Positions 8,172 through 16,538 are shown, numbered from the stretch's first letter. The stretch: 64,000 nucleotides of DNA from Zafaria ginkgonis (GCF_039540195.1 NZ_BAABEO010000011.1:198766-262765); one strand, 5' to 3'. Numbers and translations: made by a program. The notes: a model not told the origin generated them from the letters alone.

Positions 8172-9458
8172 GTGTCCGCACCCAACCTCACCCCGGAAGC
8201 CGAGCTCGGCCCCCGCCGCTCGGACCCGCCCGCAAACACCCGCACGCACCCGGCGGTCTTCAGCCTCGCGTTGGTCGTCGTGACGGCCGGCATCTTTTTC
8301 GCCGCCCTGACCCCGCCCATCATCAGCCTCTCGATCCGGGTGTTCGGGCTCGACCCCGAAGGCAAGACGATCGGCCTGTCCACGGTTCTGCTAATCGGGT
8401 CCGTCCTAGCGGTCGTCAGTTCCCCGCTGTTCGGTTCGCTCTCGGACCGCACGCGCAGCCGCTTCGGACGCCGCAAGCCCTGGCTGGCCGCCGGGGCAAC
8501 GCTGATGCTCGGCGGCGGCCTCATCGCCGGCGCCGCTCCGTCGCTTCCCGTCCTCACCCTGGGCTGGGCGATCGCCCAGGTCGGGTTCAGCGCCTCGATC
8601 TCCAACGTGTTCGCCCTCATCCCCGACATGGTCCCGGACCGGTACCGCGGCAGAGTGTCCGGCGGAATCGGCCTGGCGACCTCGCTGGTGGTGCTCGCGG
8701 GCATCGCCTTCGCCAGCAACAACGTGACCAACCCCGTGGCAATGATGGCGGTTCCCGGCGCCGTGGCGTTCGTCCTCATCGCCGGCCTGCTGCTGCTCAT
8801 CGGGAAAACGGACGTCGTCGCGACGGACCTGCCGCTCAGCCGGTTCACCGTCAGGGAGTTCCTGGGAAGCTTCGTGGTCAACCCGGCCAAACACCCCAAC
8901 TTCGCGTGGAACTGGATCAGCCGCTTCCTCTTCAGCATCTCGATGGTCGGCATGCAGACGTACGCCACGTACTTCCTCATCGATGCCGTGGGCCTGGACG
9001 TGCAGGGCGCCGCCTCGCACTACGCCATGGTGACGGCGATCGGCACGCCGGTCTCCATCCTCTGCTTCGCCGGCTCGGGATGGCTCTCGGACAAGCTCGG
9101 CCGCCGCAAGGTCTTCGTCCTCCTCGCCGCCGTGGTCTGCGCCGTCGGATTCTCCGTCGCCGCGGTCTCCCCCACCGCCACCGGATTCCTCGTGGCCTTC
9201 CTGATCCTCACGGTCGGGCAGGCGTTCTACCTCACCGTGGATGTCGCGATCGCGGCCGCCGTGGTCCCCGACCCGAGCCAGGCAGCCAAGGCCATGGGCG
9301 TCTACCAGGTCGCCACGACGGCCCCGGGGCTCGTCGTTCCCATCCTCGGAACGCTCATCCTCACCTCCGCCGCCGCCTACGTCCCCTTCTTCCTGTGCCT
9401 CGCCCTCGCGGCGTTCCTTTCGGCCATCACCATCACGTTCGTCAAGAACGTCAGGTAG
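8172..9458 (+). CDS. MFS transporter, probably for a glycoside or sugar
   Basis: A 428-residue integral membrane protein with about 12 hydrophobic segments. The loop after helix 2 reads GSLSDRTRSRFGRRKPW, a hallmark of MFS members near the GPH/SUT-like sugar carriers, and a second DKLGRRK loop follows helix 8. GTG 8172 is preceded by AAGGAG at 8160-8165. It lies 77 bases after the rhamnosidase and is probably cotranscribed, so import of a rhamnoside is the best guess. An assembly gap follows its stop codon. Confidence 0.85.
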   Translation: MSAPNLTPEAELGPRRSDPPANTRTHPAVFSLALVVVTAGIFFAALTPPIISLSIRVFGLDPEGKTIGLSTVLLIGSVLAVVSSPLFGSLSDRTRSRFGRRKPWLAAGATLMLGGGLIAGAAPSLPVLTLGWAIAQVGFSASISNVFALIPDMVPDRYRGRVSGGIGLATSLVVLAGIAFASNNVTNPVAMMAVPGAVAFVLIAGLLLLIGKTDVVATDLPLSRFTVREFLGSFVVNPAKHPNFAWNWISRFLFSISMVGMQTYATYFLIDAVGLDVQGAASHYAMVTAIGTPVSILCFAGSGWLSDKLGRRKVFVLLAAVVCAVGFSVAAVSPTATGFLVAFLILTVGQAFYLTVDVAIAAAVVPDPSQAAKAMGVYQVATTAPGLVVPILGTLILTSAAAYVPFFLCLALAAFLSAITITFVKNVR

Positions 9459-9515
9459 CCCCTTCGTTCGGGGCAGGCCCCCATACGCAACGACGGCGGC
9501 ACGCGCCTTCCCCAC

Positions 9516-9533
9516 NNNNNNNNNNNNNNNNNN
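9516..9533. other. Assembly gap (18 N) in a probable terminator
   Basis: Eighteen undetermined bases lie between the MFS transporter and the luciferase-like gene. The left flank has CGACGGCGGCACGCGC and the right flank begins GTCGTCG, which look like the two arms of one GC-rich hairpin. The complete hairpin at 40974-41011 uses almost the same arm. The gap probably marks a strong stem that blocked sequencing, so its true length is uncertain. Confidence 0.85.
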
Positions 9534-9700
9534 GTCGTCGTTTCGGCGCCCCACGCAGAGCCTTCACACGCAAGGCCATCCCACTTACCGGAACACCCGA
9601 GCACCGTCCCGCGTACACCGCGGCTAGGCTGGCGGGCGAACCTCCACCACGCAGCGCTATGCTTGAAGGAACAACTAACAGCTTCCGAAGGATCCCCGTG

Positions 9701-10783
9701 ATGGCACCGAACCCCTGCACGCTGGAACGCTCCCCCGCCGCGCGGGACCGGCACCACCGGCCGGGGAAGCCGTTCCGGCTCGGGTTCTTCACCCACGCCG
9801 CCCACCGTCCCGGCCAGCGCACCGCGGAGCTGTACGCGCAGCTGGTGGACACGGTGGTCGCGGCGGAGGAACTCGGCTACCAGAGCGCGTGGATCGGCCA
9901 GCACCACTTCGGCCTGGGCAACGGTTCCCTGCCCTCCCCGCTGGTCCTGATGTCCCACTTGGCGGCCCGCACCAAGACCATCCACCTCGGCACGGCCGTG
10001 ACCACCCTGCCGCTGGAGGACCCGATCCGGCTGGCCGAGGACGCCGCCGTGCTGGACAGCCTCTCCGGCGGGCGGGTCCACCTGGGCCTGGGCAGCGCCG
10101 GCGGGGACCGCGCCTCCTTCCCCGCGTTCGGGCGCGCGCACGCGGACCGGCGCAGCATTTACGCCCGCAACCTGTCCGTCCTGCACCGCCTCCTCGACGG
10201 CGGGGCGGTGGGCGGCCCGGAGAACCCGGTGGGGCTCTTCCCGCCCGCGCCGGGGCTGCGCGGCCGGCTGTGGCAGGCGGCCGGCACCGTGGAGCGCGCC
10301 CGCCAGGCGGCCCGCGACGGGGACGGGCTGATGATCGGCTCGCTCCACGACCGTCCGGCCGAGGACCAGCTGCCGCGCGTGCTCGCCTACCTGGACGAGT
10401 GGGAGGCGGCGCAGGGCCCGGGGCGCGCCCCGCGCATCGCCGCCATGCGTTTCGCCTACTGGGGCCGCGACAAGGAGGACGTGCTGCGCCAGGTCGGACC
10501 CGAACTGGCCCGCCGGCAGGCCGGATCCGGGGCGGTGGACCCGCGGCTGCCGGGCCTGGATCCGCGGGCGTACCTGGAGCGCCTGGCCTGCTTCGGCTCC
10601 CCGGAGGACGTCACGGCCGGCTTCCTGGCCGACCCGGCGCTGCTGGGGTACGTCACCGACTTCCTGCCCAGCGTGGGCCTCTACCCGGCGGCCGGGGACG
10701 GGACGCCGGGCGCGGACCTGGACATCGCCCGACTGGCACGCTTCGCCCGGGACATCGCCCCGTCCCTGGGCTGGGGCGCGTAG
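9701..10783 (+). CDS. Luciferase-like flavin-dependent oxidoreductase
   Basis: A 360-residue member of the bacterial luciferase-like (LLM) flavoprotein family. Typical segments are LGFFTHAAH at the first strand, GYQSAWIGQHHFG, the TTLPLEDPIRLAEDAAVLD helix and SGGRVHLGLGS. These proteins use FMNH2 or F420H2 and oxygen or hydride transfer on varied substrates. ATG 9701 follows GAAGGA (9687-9692) with good spacing; GTG 9698 is an alternative start. It stands alone downstream of the assembly gap, and its substrate is unknown. Confidence 0.82.
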   Translation: MAPNPCTLERSPAARDRHHRPGKPFRLGFFTHAAHRPGQRTAELYAQLVDTVVAAEELGYQSAWIGQHHFGLGNGSLPSPLVLMSHLAARTKTIHLGTAVTTLPLEDPIRLAEDAAVLDSLSGGRVHLGLGSAGGDRASFPAFGRAHADRRSIYARNLSVLHRLLDGGAVGGPENPVGLFPPAPGLRGRLWQAAGTVERARQAARDGDGLMIGSLHDRPAEDQLPRVLAYLDEWEAAQGPGRAPRIAAMRFAYWGRDKEDVLRQVGPELARRQAGSGAVDPRLPGLDPRAYLERLACFGSPEDVTAGFLADPALLGYVTDFLPSVGLYPAAGDGTPGADLDIARLARFARDIAPSLGWGA

Positions 10784-10814
10784 GAATCCCTTCCCGGCGC
10801 GCTTTCCCCGTTCC

Positions 10815-10873
10815 GCATGCTCCTGCGTCGCGTGCATGGCGACGCGTCGGCCGTTATCGACGCACGGGCATGC
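10815..10873. repeat. 59-nt structured intergenic element, copy 1
   Basis: The element begins GCATGC and ends CGCACGGGCATGC, with a 30-nt core (10824-10853) that is identical to the core at 44620-44649. An inner stem, GCGTCGC with GCGACGC, and an outer stem pairing the two ends can form. It lies between the luciferase-like gene and the malic enzyme, just past the malic enzyme terminator when read on the minus strand. Confidence 0.8.
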
Positions 10874-10916
10874 ATCCGGCGCACGGCACGGCTCTGCACA
10901 CATCGCGGAGGACAGC

Positions 10917-10965
10917 ACGACGCCGGCCGGTTCCGTCCACGGGGAACGGAACCGGCCGGCGTCGT
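10917..10965. terminator. Strong terminator hairpin after the malic enzyme
   Basis: A perfect 20-bp stem (10917-10936 with 10946-10965) closes a 9-nt loop. It lies 28 bases past the stop of the minus-strand malic enzyme gene and can also stop readthrough from the plus strand. No T tract is present, as is common in high-GC actinobacteria. Confidence 0.85.
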
Positions 10966-10992
10966 ACGTGTGCGGCTTGCGCGTGCGGTTCG

Positions 10993-12183
10993 CTAGGCCT
11001 TGGACGCCTCACCGACGGCGGCGGCCACGGCCCCGGCAACGCGCGGGTCCAGCGGGGAGGGCACGATGTACTCGGCGCCCAGTTCGCTCGCGTCGACCAG
11101 CGAGGCGATCGCGGTGGCCGCGGCGATCTTCATCTCCGGGGTGATCCGGCGGGCCCCGGCATCCAGCGCACCGCGGAAGATGCCCGGGAAGGCCAGCACG
11201 TTGTTGATCTGGTTCGGGAAGTCCGAACGCCCGGTGGCCACCACGGTCGCGTACTCGCGGGCGGTCTCCGGCATGACTTCCGGGTCCGGGTTGGACAGGG
11301 CGAAGATGATCGCGCCCTCGTTCATGCCGGCCAGGTGGTCCACCTCGACCTTCGAGGAGGAGACGCCGATGAACACGTCCGCGCCCTCGAGGGCCTCGCG
11401 GGTGCCACCCATGAGGTCGTCCTTGTTGGTCTTGGCCGCGTACTTGGCCTTGATGGCGTTCAGGTCGTCGCGGTTGCGGTGGATGATGCCCTTGGAATCG
11501 AGCAGCAGCACGTCGCCCAGGCCGGAGTTGATCAGGATCTCGGCGATCGCGATGCCGGCGGCGCCCGCGCCGGAGATGACGGCGCGCATCTCGGAGAAGT
11601 CCTTGCCGACCACCTTCGCGGCGTTGGTCAGCGCGGCGAGGACCACGACGGCGGTGCCGTGCTGGTCATCGTGCATCACCGGGCAGTCGAGGGCCTCGAT
11701 CAGGCGCTCCTCCAGTTCGAAGCAGCGCGGGGCGGAGATGTCCTCCAGGTTGACCGCACCGAAGCTGGGGCGCAGGCGCACCAGGGTCTCGATGATCTCG
11801 TCGACGTCGGTGGTGTTCAGCACCAGCGGGATGGAGTCCAGGCCGCCGAAGTTCTTGAACAGGGCGGACTTGCCCTCCATGACCGGCAGCGACGCGGCCG
11901 CGCCGATGTCGCCCAGGCCCAGCACCGCGGTGCCGTCGGAGACGACCGCGACCAGGCGGGAGGCCCAGGTGTGGGTGGCGTGCATTTCCGGGTGCTCGGC
12001 GATGGCGCGGGAAACCTGGGCCACTCCCGGGGTGTAGGCGATGGAGAGGGCCCGCTTGGAGTCCAGCGGCATGGTGCAGGCCACGGAGAGCTTGCCGCCC
12101 TCGTGTGCGGCGAAGATTTCCTCGGTGGTGATTGCGGTCGAGTCGAGGCCGGAAGCGGAGTTAATGGGGGTGTCGATAGACAT
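10993..12183 (-). CDS. NAD(P)-dependent malic enzyme
   Basis: A 396-residue soluble enzyme that oxidatively decarboxylates malate to pyruvate, linking the TCA cycle to gluconeogenesis and NAD(P)H supply. Recognisable parts are the N-terminal malic domain (SIAYTPGVAQVSRAI, RLVAVVSDGTAVLGLGDIG, PVMEGKSALFK), the divalent-metal site in LEDISAPRCFELEE and the DDQHGTAVV motif. A nucleotide-binding site follows in GAGAAGIAIAE. The protein matches the short bacterial form. The chosen ATG 12183 has an AGGAG site; a longer frame to 12783 has no family similarity. The upstream region carries a 12-bp direct repeat that may be regulatory. Confidence 0.95.
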   Translation of the reverse strand: MSIDTPINSASGLDSTAITTEEIFAAHEGGKLSVACTMPLDSKRALSIAYTPGVAQVSRAIAEHPEMHATHTWASRLVAVVSDGTAVLGLGDIGAAASLPVMEGKSALFKNFGGLDSIPLVLNTTDVDEIIETLVRLRPSFGAVNLEDISAPRCFELEERLIEALDCPVMHDDQHGTAVVVLAALTNAAKVVGKDFSEMRAVISGAGAAGIAIAEILINSGLGDVLLLDSKGIIHRNRDDLNAIKAKYAAKTNKDDLMGGTREALEGADVFIGVSSSKVEVDHLAGMNEGAIIFALSNPDPEVMPETAREYATVVATGRSDFPNQINNVLAFPGIFRGALDAGARRITPEMKIAAATAIASLVDASELGAEYIVPSPLDPRVAGAVAAAVGEASKA

Positions 12184-12550
12184 GGCTGTCTCCTGGAGAA
12201 AGTTTCTGAGGACGGTACAGGCATGACCGGAAACCGGTGCACTGATCCCCGTGGCGAATGCGATGGAAAATGCATGCCGGATGGAAAATGCGCGGTCCCG
12301 AGGAAATGGCGGCACCCCAAAGGGGATGCGGGCATCCTTGCCTGGCCCTGCGCGAGCCCTCCCGGGGTGAAGGAGGCTACGGCAGATGCAGTGGTCAGTA
12401 CTTTCTTTAGACCGTGGGTACAACGCTAAACCATTAACCACCCCGGCGCCACCCGCGGGCGAACCGTACTGCCAGGCAGAATCCGCTGGACAATCCCCGT
12501 TTCGGCCGGCGGAACGCCGAAATCCCGCGGTTCTGCGGCATGATGGTGCC
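12184..12550. promoter_or_regulatory. Divergent intergenic region with a 12-bp direct repeat
   Basis: This 367-bp gap separates the divergent malic enzyme and HTH genes and has no convincing gene. It contains GATGGAAAATGC twice, exactly, at 12262-12273 and 12280-12291 (18-bp period, under two helical turns), about 80-110 bp upstream of the malic enzyme start. This is a plausible activator or repressor site for malic enzyme. The stretch 12401-12450 is locally AT-richer and may hold the promoter of the HTH gene. Confidence 0.5.
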
Positions 12551-12973
12551 ATGCCTTCGGAGACCACCGCGCTCGCCAAAACGACCCACCACGAGGCCCT
12601 TTCCGCCGCCGACGCCTCCCGGCTCGCGGCCGCCCTGGAGGATTCCCGGGATACCACCGTTTTCGTCAACGGCACCTCGGTGCGCCTGCCGGAGGGGGCG
12701 ACCGCCGCCGTCCTGGACCTTCTGGCGCGGCTGGCCGCCGGCGAGGCCGTCACCGTCAGCACGGCCGAGCGGCTGCTCAACACCTCCCAGGCCGCCCAGC
12801 TGGCCGGGGTGTCCGTGACCTACATGCGCCGGCTCACCGACTCCGGCACGGTCCCCGTCGAGTACCGGGGCACGCACCGGCGCATCCGCCCCGCCGACGT
12901 CCTCGCGTGGGTCGAGGCCCGCAACGCGGCACGCGCGGCCGCACCCGGCCCCGACGCGGCCGCGGAGGCGTAG
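12551..12973 (+). CDS. Excisionase/MerR-type HTH DNA-binding protein
   Basis: A 140-residue protein. Residues 1-70 resemble an antitoxin-like N-terminal domain (DTTVFVNGTSVRLPEGATAAVLDLLARL). Residues 75-125 form an excisionase-family winged helix (LLNTSQAAQLAGVSVTYMRRL, then EYRGTHRRIRPADVLAW). Such proteins often pair with a PIN toxin, but no PIN gene follows; the next gene is a convergent esterase 21 bases away. It could be an orphan antitoxin or a small regulator. ATG 12551 is the first sensible start. Confidence 0.75.
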   Translation: MPSETTALAKTTHHEALSAADASRLAAALEDSRDTTVFVNGTSVRLPEGATAAVLDLLARLAAGEAVTVSTAERLLNTSQAAQLAGVSVTYMRRLTDSGTVPVEYRGTHRRIRPADVLAWVEARNAARAAAPGPDAAAEA

Positions 12974-12994
12974 CCGGGGCCACGGGCCCGTTAG

Positions 12995-14908
12995 TTACGG
13001 CCGGGCCGCGGCCGCCGTGCGGGACTCCGTTTTGCGCTCCGTCCTGGGTGCCAGTACCCGGCGCAGGTCCTCGACCATCAGGGCCGCGGCCGAATCCGCC
13101 CGCGCGGAGACGTTGCCGTAGCTGAAGAAGCCGTGGGTGAGCCCTGGGAAGGCGCGCAGGATTACCGGCGCGCCGGCGGCGTTCAGGGCCTCCGCGAAGC
13201 GCACGTTGTCCGCATACAGGAAGTCGTTGGTGCCCACGCCGATGACGGTCGGCGGGAAGTCCGCCAGGTTGGGCGCCAGCACCGGGGAAACCCGCGGATC
13301 CTCCCGCTGCCCGGGGGTGTTGCCGGGACCGAGGTAGGCCGCGGCATGGTCGCCGGGCGTGGTGCGAAAGTCCGTGGCCGGATAGATCAGCAGCAGCGCG
13401 GCAACGTCCATCCCCTCGGCCAGCAGCAGGGAGGCCGCGGCCGCCGCGAGGTTGCCGCCGGCGCTGTCGCCGGCGAGGACCAGCTTCGAGGCGTCGCCCC
13501 CGAAACGGTCGATGTTCGCCACCACCCAGCGGATCGCCTCCACCACGTCCCCGAACCCGGCAGGGAAGCGGTGCTCGGGGGCCAGCCGGTAGTCGACCTG
13601 CACCACGTGGGCGGGCAGGCGGGCGGCGATGCGGCTGGCGTTGGCCTCGTGCGAGTCCAGGTCGCCGATGATCCAGCCTCCGCCGTGGATGTAGACGACG
13701 GTCGTGTCCGCCTCGGCGAACGGGCGCTGGAAGCGCAGCGGAACCGGGCCGTTGGGGCCCTCGATGCTCCCGTCCAGGACCTCGGCGACGTCGAAGAACT
13801 GCGGCGGGTAGAACCGCTCGCGCGCCAGCACTCCACGGGCGCGGGCTTCGGGTCCGGTGCGCAGCGTGCCGTCCGGGCGGTTCAGGAGGGGCGCGATCCG
13901 CGAGGCACCCAGGCGGGCCTCCAGCGCGGCAGTCTCGGGTTCGACGGCGGTCCGCTCGCCGCCGAGCATCTCGCGGCGCAGGAAATCCAGGGACTTCGCC
14001 AGCACCAGCGGCAGGGACTGCGCCCCGTCGAAGACGTGCCCGCCGGGGACCTCGAGCAGTTCGGTGGCCACCTCCGCCTCCCGCAGCGCGCGGTGCAGGA
14101 GGCGGCTCTGCTCCGCGGGGATCTGCTCGTCGTCCAGCCCGTGCGCGATGAAGGTCGGCGACAGCCCGGCGGTGACATGGGTCAGCGGGGACAGGGCGCG
14201 CAGGTCCCACACCGGATCGGCGGCGAGCACGGAGATGGGGTCGTTCGCGGTGGCGACGACCTCGTCGCTGGTTGCCGCGACGGGGCCGGCGAGCGCCTCC
14301 AGGTCCGAGGGGCCGTACCAGTCGACGACGGCCTGGACGGCCTCGGACTGGGGAAAGTCGGACCCCGGGCCGTACTCCCCCACCCCACGCTCTCCGACGC
14401 CGCACTCTCCGACACCACCGTGTAGCGGCGGCAGCCATCCGGCCAGCAGGGCCAGGTGCGCCCCCGCGGACTCGCCCCACAGCGCCACCTTGCCGGCGTC
14501 GAGGCCGAAGCGGTCGGCGTGGGCGCGCAGCCACCGGACGGCGGCGCGCACGTCGTGGACGGCCGCCGGCTGGGGCGCTTCCCGCACCAGCCGGTAGTCG
14601 ATCTTGGCCACGGCGAAGCCGGCCTCGACGATGGAATCGACCACGCGATGCCGGTGGAGGTTCGGGGCCTGGCGGCGGCGGGAGCCGAACATCCAGCCTC
14701 CGCCGTGGATCCACACCACCAGCGGAACCGGCTTGTCCGACGGGGGCACCAGCAGGTCAAGGAACTGCGGGCGGTAGCCCGCCTCCGCCGCATAGACCAT
14801 GGAGTCCCACAGGCGCACGCCGCCGTCGAGCCGGACCGGATCCGGCTGCACAAAGGCGGCGGTTCCATCGGACAAGGGTCCCGGCTCGGGGCTCCACAAC
14901 TGCGGCAC
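12995..14908 (-). CDS. Tandem two-domain alpha/beta-hydrolase esterase
   Basis: A 637-residue protein carrying two full alpha/beta-hydrolase domains. Domain 1 (about 1-315) is BD-FAE-like: oxyanion motif His68-Gly-Gly-Gly-Trp, nucleophile Ser147 in GESAG, acid near Asp259 and His291. Domain 2 (about 330-637) is HSL-like: His408-GGGW, Ser482 in GDSAGG, Asp562 and His592 in THGFF. Both triads look intact. Between residues 165 and 180 is a short GVGE repeat. No signal peptide is seen. It is divergent from the shikimate-type transporter across LacI-like operators, so hydrolysis of a quinate or shikimate ester such as chlorogenate is a reasonable hypothesis. A fusion of two single-domain esterase genes is the simplest origin. 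Confidence 0.88.
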   Translation of the reverse strand: MPQLWSPEPGPLSDGTAAFVQPDPVRLDGGVRLWDSMVYAAEAGYRPQFLDLLVPPSDKPVPLVVWIHGGGWMFGSRRRQAPNLHRHRVVDSIVEAGFAVAKIDYRLVREAPQPAAVHDVRAAVRWLRAHADRFGLDAGKVALWGESAGAHLALLAGWLPPLHGGVGECGVGERGVGEYGPGSDFPQSEAVQAVVDWYGPSDLEALAGPVAATSDEVVATANDPISVLAADPVWDLRALSPLTHVTAGLSPTFIAHGLDDEQIPAEQSRLLHRALREAEVATELLEVPGGHVFDGAQSLPLVLAKSLDFLRREMLGGERTAVEPETAALEARLGASRIAPLLNRPDGTLRTGPEARARGVLARERFYPPQFFDVAEVLDGSIEGPNGPVPLRFQRPFAEADTTVVYIHGGGWIIGDLDSHEANASRIAARLPAHVVQVDYRLAPEHRFPAGFGDVVEAIRWVVANIDRFGGDASKLVLAGDSAGGNLAAAAASLLLAEGMDVAALLLIYPATDFRTTPGDHAAAYLGPGNTPGQREDPRVSPVLAPNLADFPPTVIGVGTNDFLYADNVRFAEALNAAGAPVILRAFPGLTHGFFSYGNVSARADSAAALMVEDLRRVLAPRTERKTESRTAAAARP

Positions 14909-14948
14909 GTCGTCTCCTCATTCGCTGCGGGGTTTTCCTGACATTTTC

Positions 14949-14972
14949 TGCAAGCGCTTGCAAGTGATTGCA
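14949..14972. promoter_or_regulatory. Two overlapping LacI-type operators
   Basis: TGCAAGCGCTTGCA (14949-14962, a perfect palindrome) and TGCAAGTGATTGCA (14959-14972) share four bases and lie 10 bp apart on the same helical face. Both fit TGCAA-N4-TTGCA. They lie between the divergent double esterase and the transporter. The same pattern appears next to the LacI gene at 34203 and 34355. Confidence 0.85.
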
Positions 14973-15056
14973 CTCACAGTCTAATGTGATGCAACGGCAA
15001 ATCAAACCGGCCCGGCGACTCCCCCGCCGGCCGGCCGACTTCCCCCAGGAGACACC

Positions 15057-16421
15057 ATGCAGTTGAGCACCTCCCCGGCATTGGCGCCGGGCTCCGCGGC
15101 CCCGGTCGCGACGCCTCCCTCGGGCTCCCCCGGGGCCGGGCAGAAGAACATGGGCAAGCGCGCCGCGCTGAGCGCCTTCTTCGGCAGCCTGGTGGAGTAC
15201 TACGACTTCATGCTGTTCGCCAGCGCCTCGGCCCTGATCTTCGGCCCGGTCTTCTTCGCCCCGCTGGGCAGCCTGGGCGCCATGCTGGCCTCGCTGGGCA
15301 CCTTCGGCGTCGCCTACCTGGCCCGCCCGGTCGGAGCCGTGCTTTTCGGAACCTTCGGCGACAAGGTCGGCCGCAAACGCGCCCTGATGTGGTCCCTGAA
15401 CCTCATGGGGGTCGCCACCGTGGTCATCGGCCTGCTGCCGGGCTACGGCACCATCGGCATCGCGGCCCCGATCCTGCTGGTCCTGATGCGCCTGCTCCAG
15501 GGCCTGTCCGCCGGCGGCGAGCAGGCGGGCTCCAACTCGCTGACCGTTGAGCACGCCCCCGAAGGAAAGCGCGGCCTGTACGCCTCCTGGACCATGATGG
15601 GCACCACCGCGGGCAACCTCCTGGGCGCCGTCGCGTTCATGCTGGTCGCCCTGATGCCGCACGACATCCTGCTGTCCTGGGGCTGGCGCGTCCCGTTCCT
15701 CATCGCCGCCCCGATGATGCTGGTGGCCGCCCTGATCCGCCGCAGCGTGGAGGAGACCGAGTCCTTCAAGGAAAACCAGCGCACCAACCAGAGCCCCAAC
15801 GTTCCGCTCAAGGAAGTCTTCGTCCACCACTGGCGCTCGGTCCTGCGCGTCATCGGCTGCTGCCTGCTGGCCGTCATGGGCACCATCGTCAGCGTCTACG
15901 GCCTCTCCTACGCCGCCGGCGACCACGTCGGGATGAACCCGAGCACCTACCTGCTGGCCATCACCTTGGGCAATGTGGCGATGATGGTGGCGCTGCCGCT
16001 ATGGGCCAAGTTCTCCGACCGCGTCGGGCGCCGCCCGGTCTTCGCCACCTCGATGATCGTCGCCGGCCTGCTGATCTTCCCGTTCCTGCTGGCCGTGTCC
16101 ACGGGCAACTTCTGGCTGGTCCTCATCGCCGCGGTGATCGTCAGCGTTGTCGGTGGCGCCGCCAACGGCATCCAGTCCTCGCTCTACACCGAGATGTTCC
16201 CCTCCCGGGTCCGCTACACCGGCGTCGCCATCGGCACCCAGATCGGCTACATGGTCGGCGGCTTCGCCCCGGCGATCGCCAAGACCCTCGAGGGCGAAGG
16301 CTCCACCGGCTGGGTCCCCGTCGCCGTCTTCGCCTGCACGGCCCTGGTCGTCTCCGGTGTCTGCTCCCTCCTGGGCAAGGAGACCAGCAAGCTGAACCTG
16401 AAGCAGCTGGACGTCCGCTAA
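15057..16421 (+). CDS. MHS-family MFS transporter, probably for shikimate or quinate
   Basis: A 454-residue membrane protein of the metabolite:proton symporter (MHS) group. The signature FFGSLVEYYDFMLFASAS in helix 1, GTFGDKVGRKRAL after helix 2 and QGLSAGGEQAGS in helix 4 are typical of ShiA-like and related carriers. An Ala/Pro-rich N-terminal tail of about 30 residues precedes helix 1. An AGGAG site stands just before ATG 15057. It is followed by a type I dehydroquinase gene and preceded by LacI-type operators, which together suggest uptake of shikimate or quinate. Confidence 0.88.
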   Translation: MQLSTSPALAPGSAAPVATPPSGSPGAGQKNMGKRAALSAFFGSLVEYYDFMLFASASALIFGPVFFAPLGSLGAMLASLGTFGVAYLARPVGAVLFGTFGDKVGRKRALMWSLNLMGVATVVIGLLPGYGTIGIAAPILLVLMRLLQGLSAGGEQAGSNSLTVEHAPEGKRGLYASWTMMGTTAGNLLGAVAFMLVALMPHDILLSWGWRVPFLIAAPMMLVAALIRRSVEETESFKENQRTNQSPNVPLKEVFVHHWRSVLRVIGCCLLAVMGTIVSVYGLSYAAGDHVGMNPSTYLLAITLGNVAMMVALPLWAKFSDRVGRRPVFATSMIVAGLLIFPFLLAVSTGNFWLVLIAAVIVSVVGGAANGIQSSLYTEMFPSRVRYTGVAIGTQIGYMVGGFAPAIAKTLEGEGSTGWVPVAVFACTALVVSGVCSLLGKETSKLNLKQLDVR

Positions 16422-16462
16422 CCCGCCCCCTTTCAAGCTTCACCGCTTCACCGCTTCACAGG

Positions 16463-16493
16463 CAGGCGGCCTCCCCGGCGGGGAGGCCGCCTG
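16463..16493 (+). terminator. Hairpin between transporter and dehydroquinase
   Basis: A perfect 14-bp stem (16463-16476 with 16480-16493) closes a 3-nt loop, with no T tract. It may attenuate transcription into the dehydroquinase gene or protect the transporter mRNA. Confidence 0.7.
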
Positions 16494-16538
16494 TCCGCTG
16501 ACCACCATTGCCGCCGCCCCGGATCCAAGGAGAACCCC

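Noticed and set aside
9889..12429. A long plus-strand frame through the luciferase-like gene and over the malic enzyme
   Set aside because: It joins unrelated regions, reads antisense to the malic enzyme and has no homologous pattern.
12551..12973. Toxin-antitoxin module
   Set aside because: The excisionase-type protein resembles PIN-associated antitoxins, but no toxin gene lies on either side.
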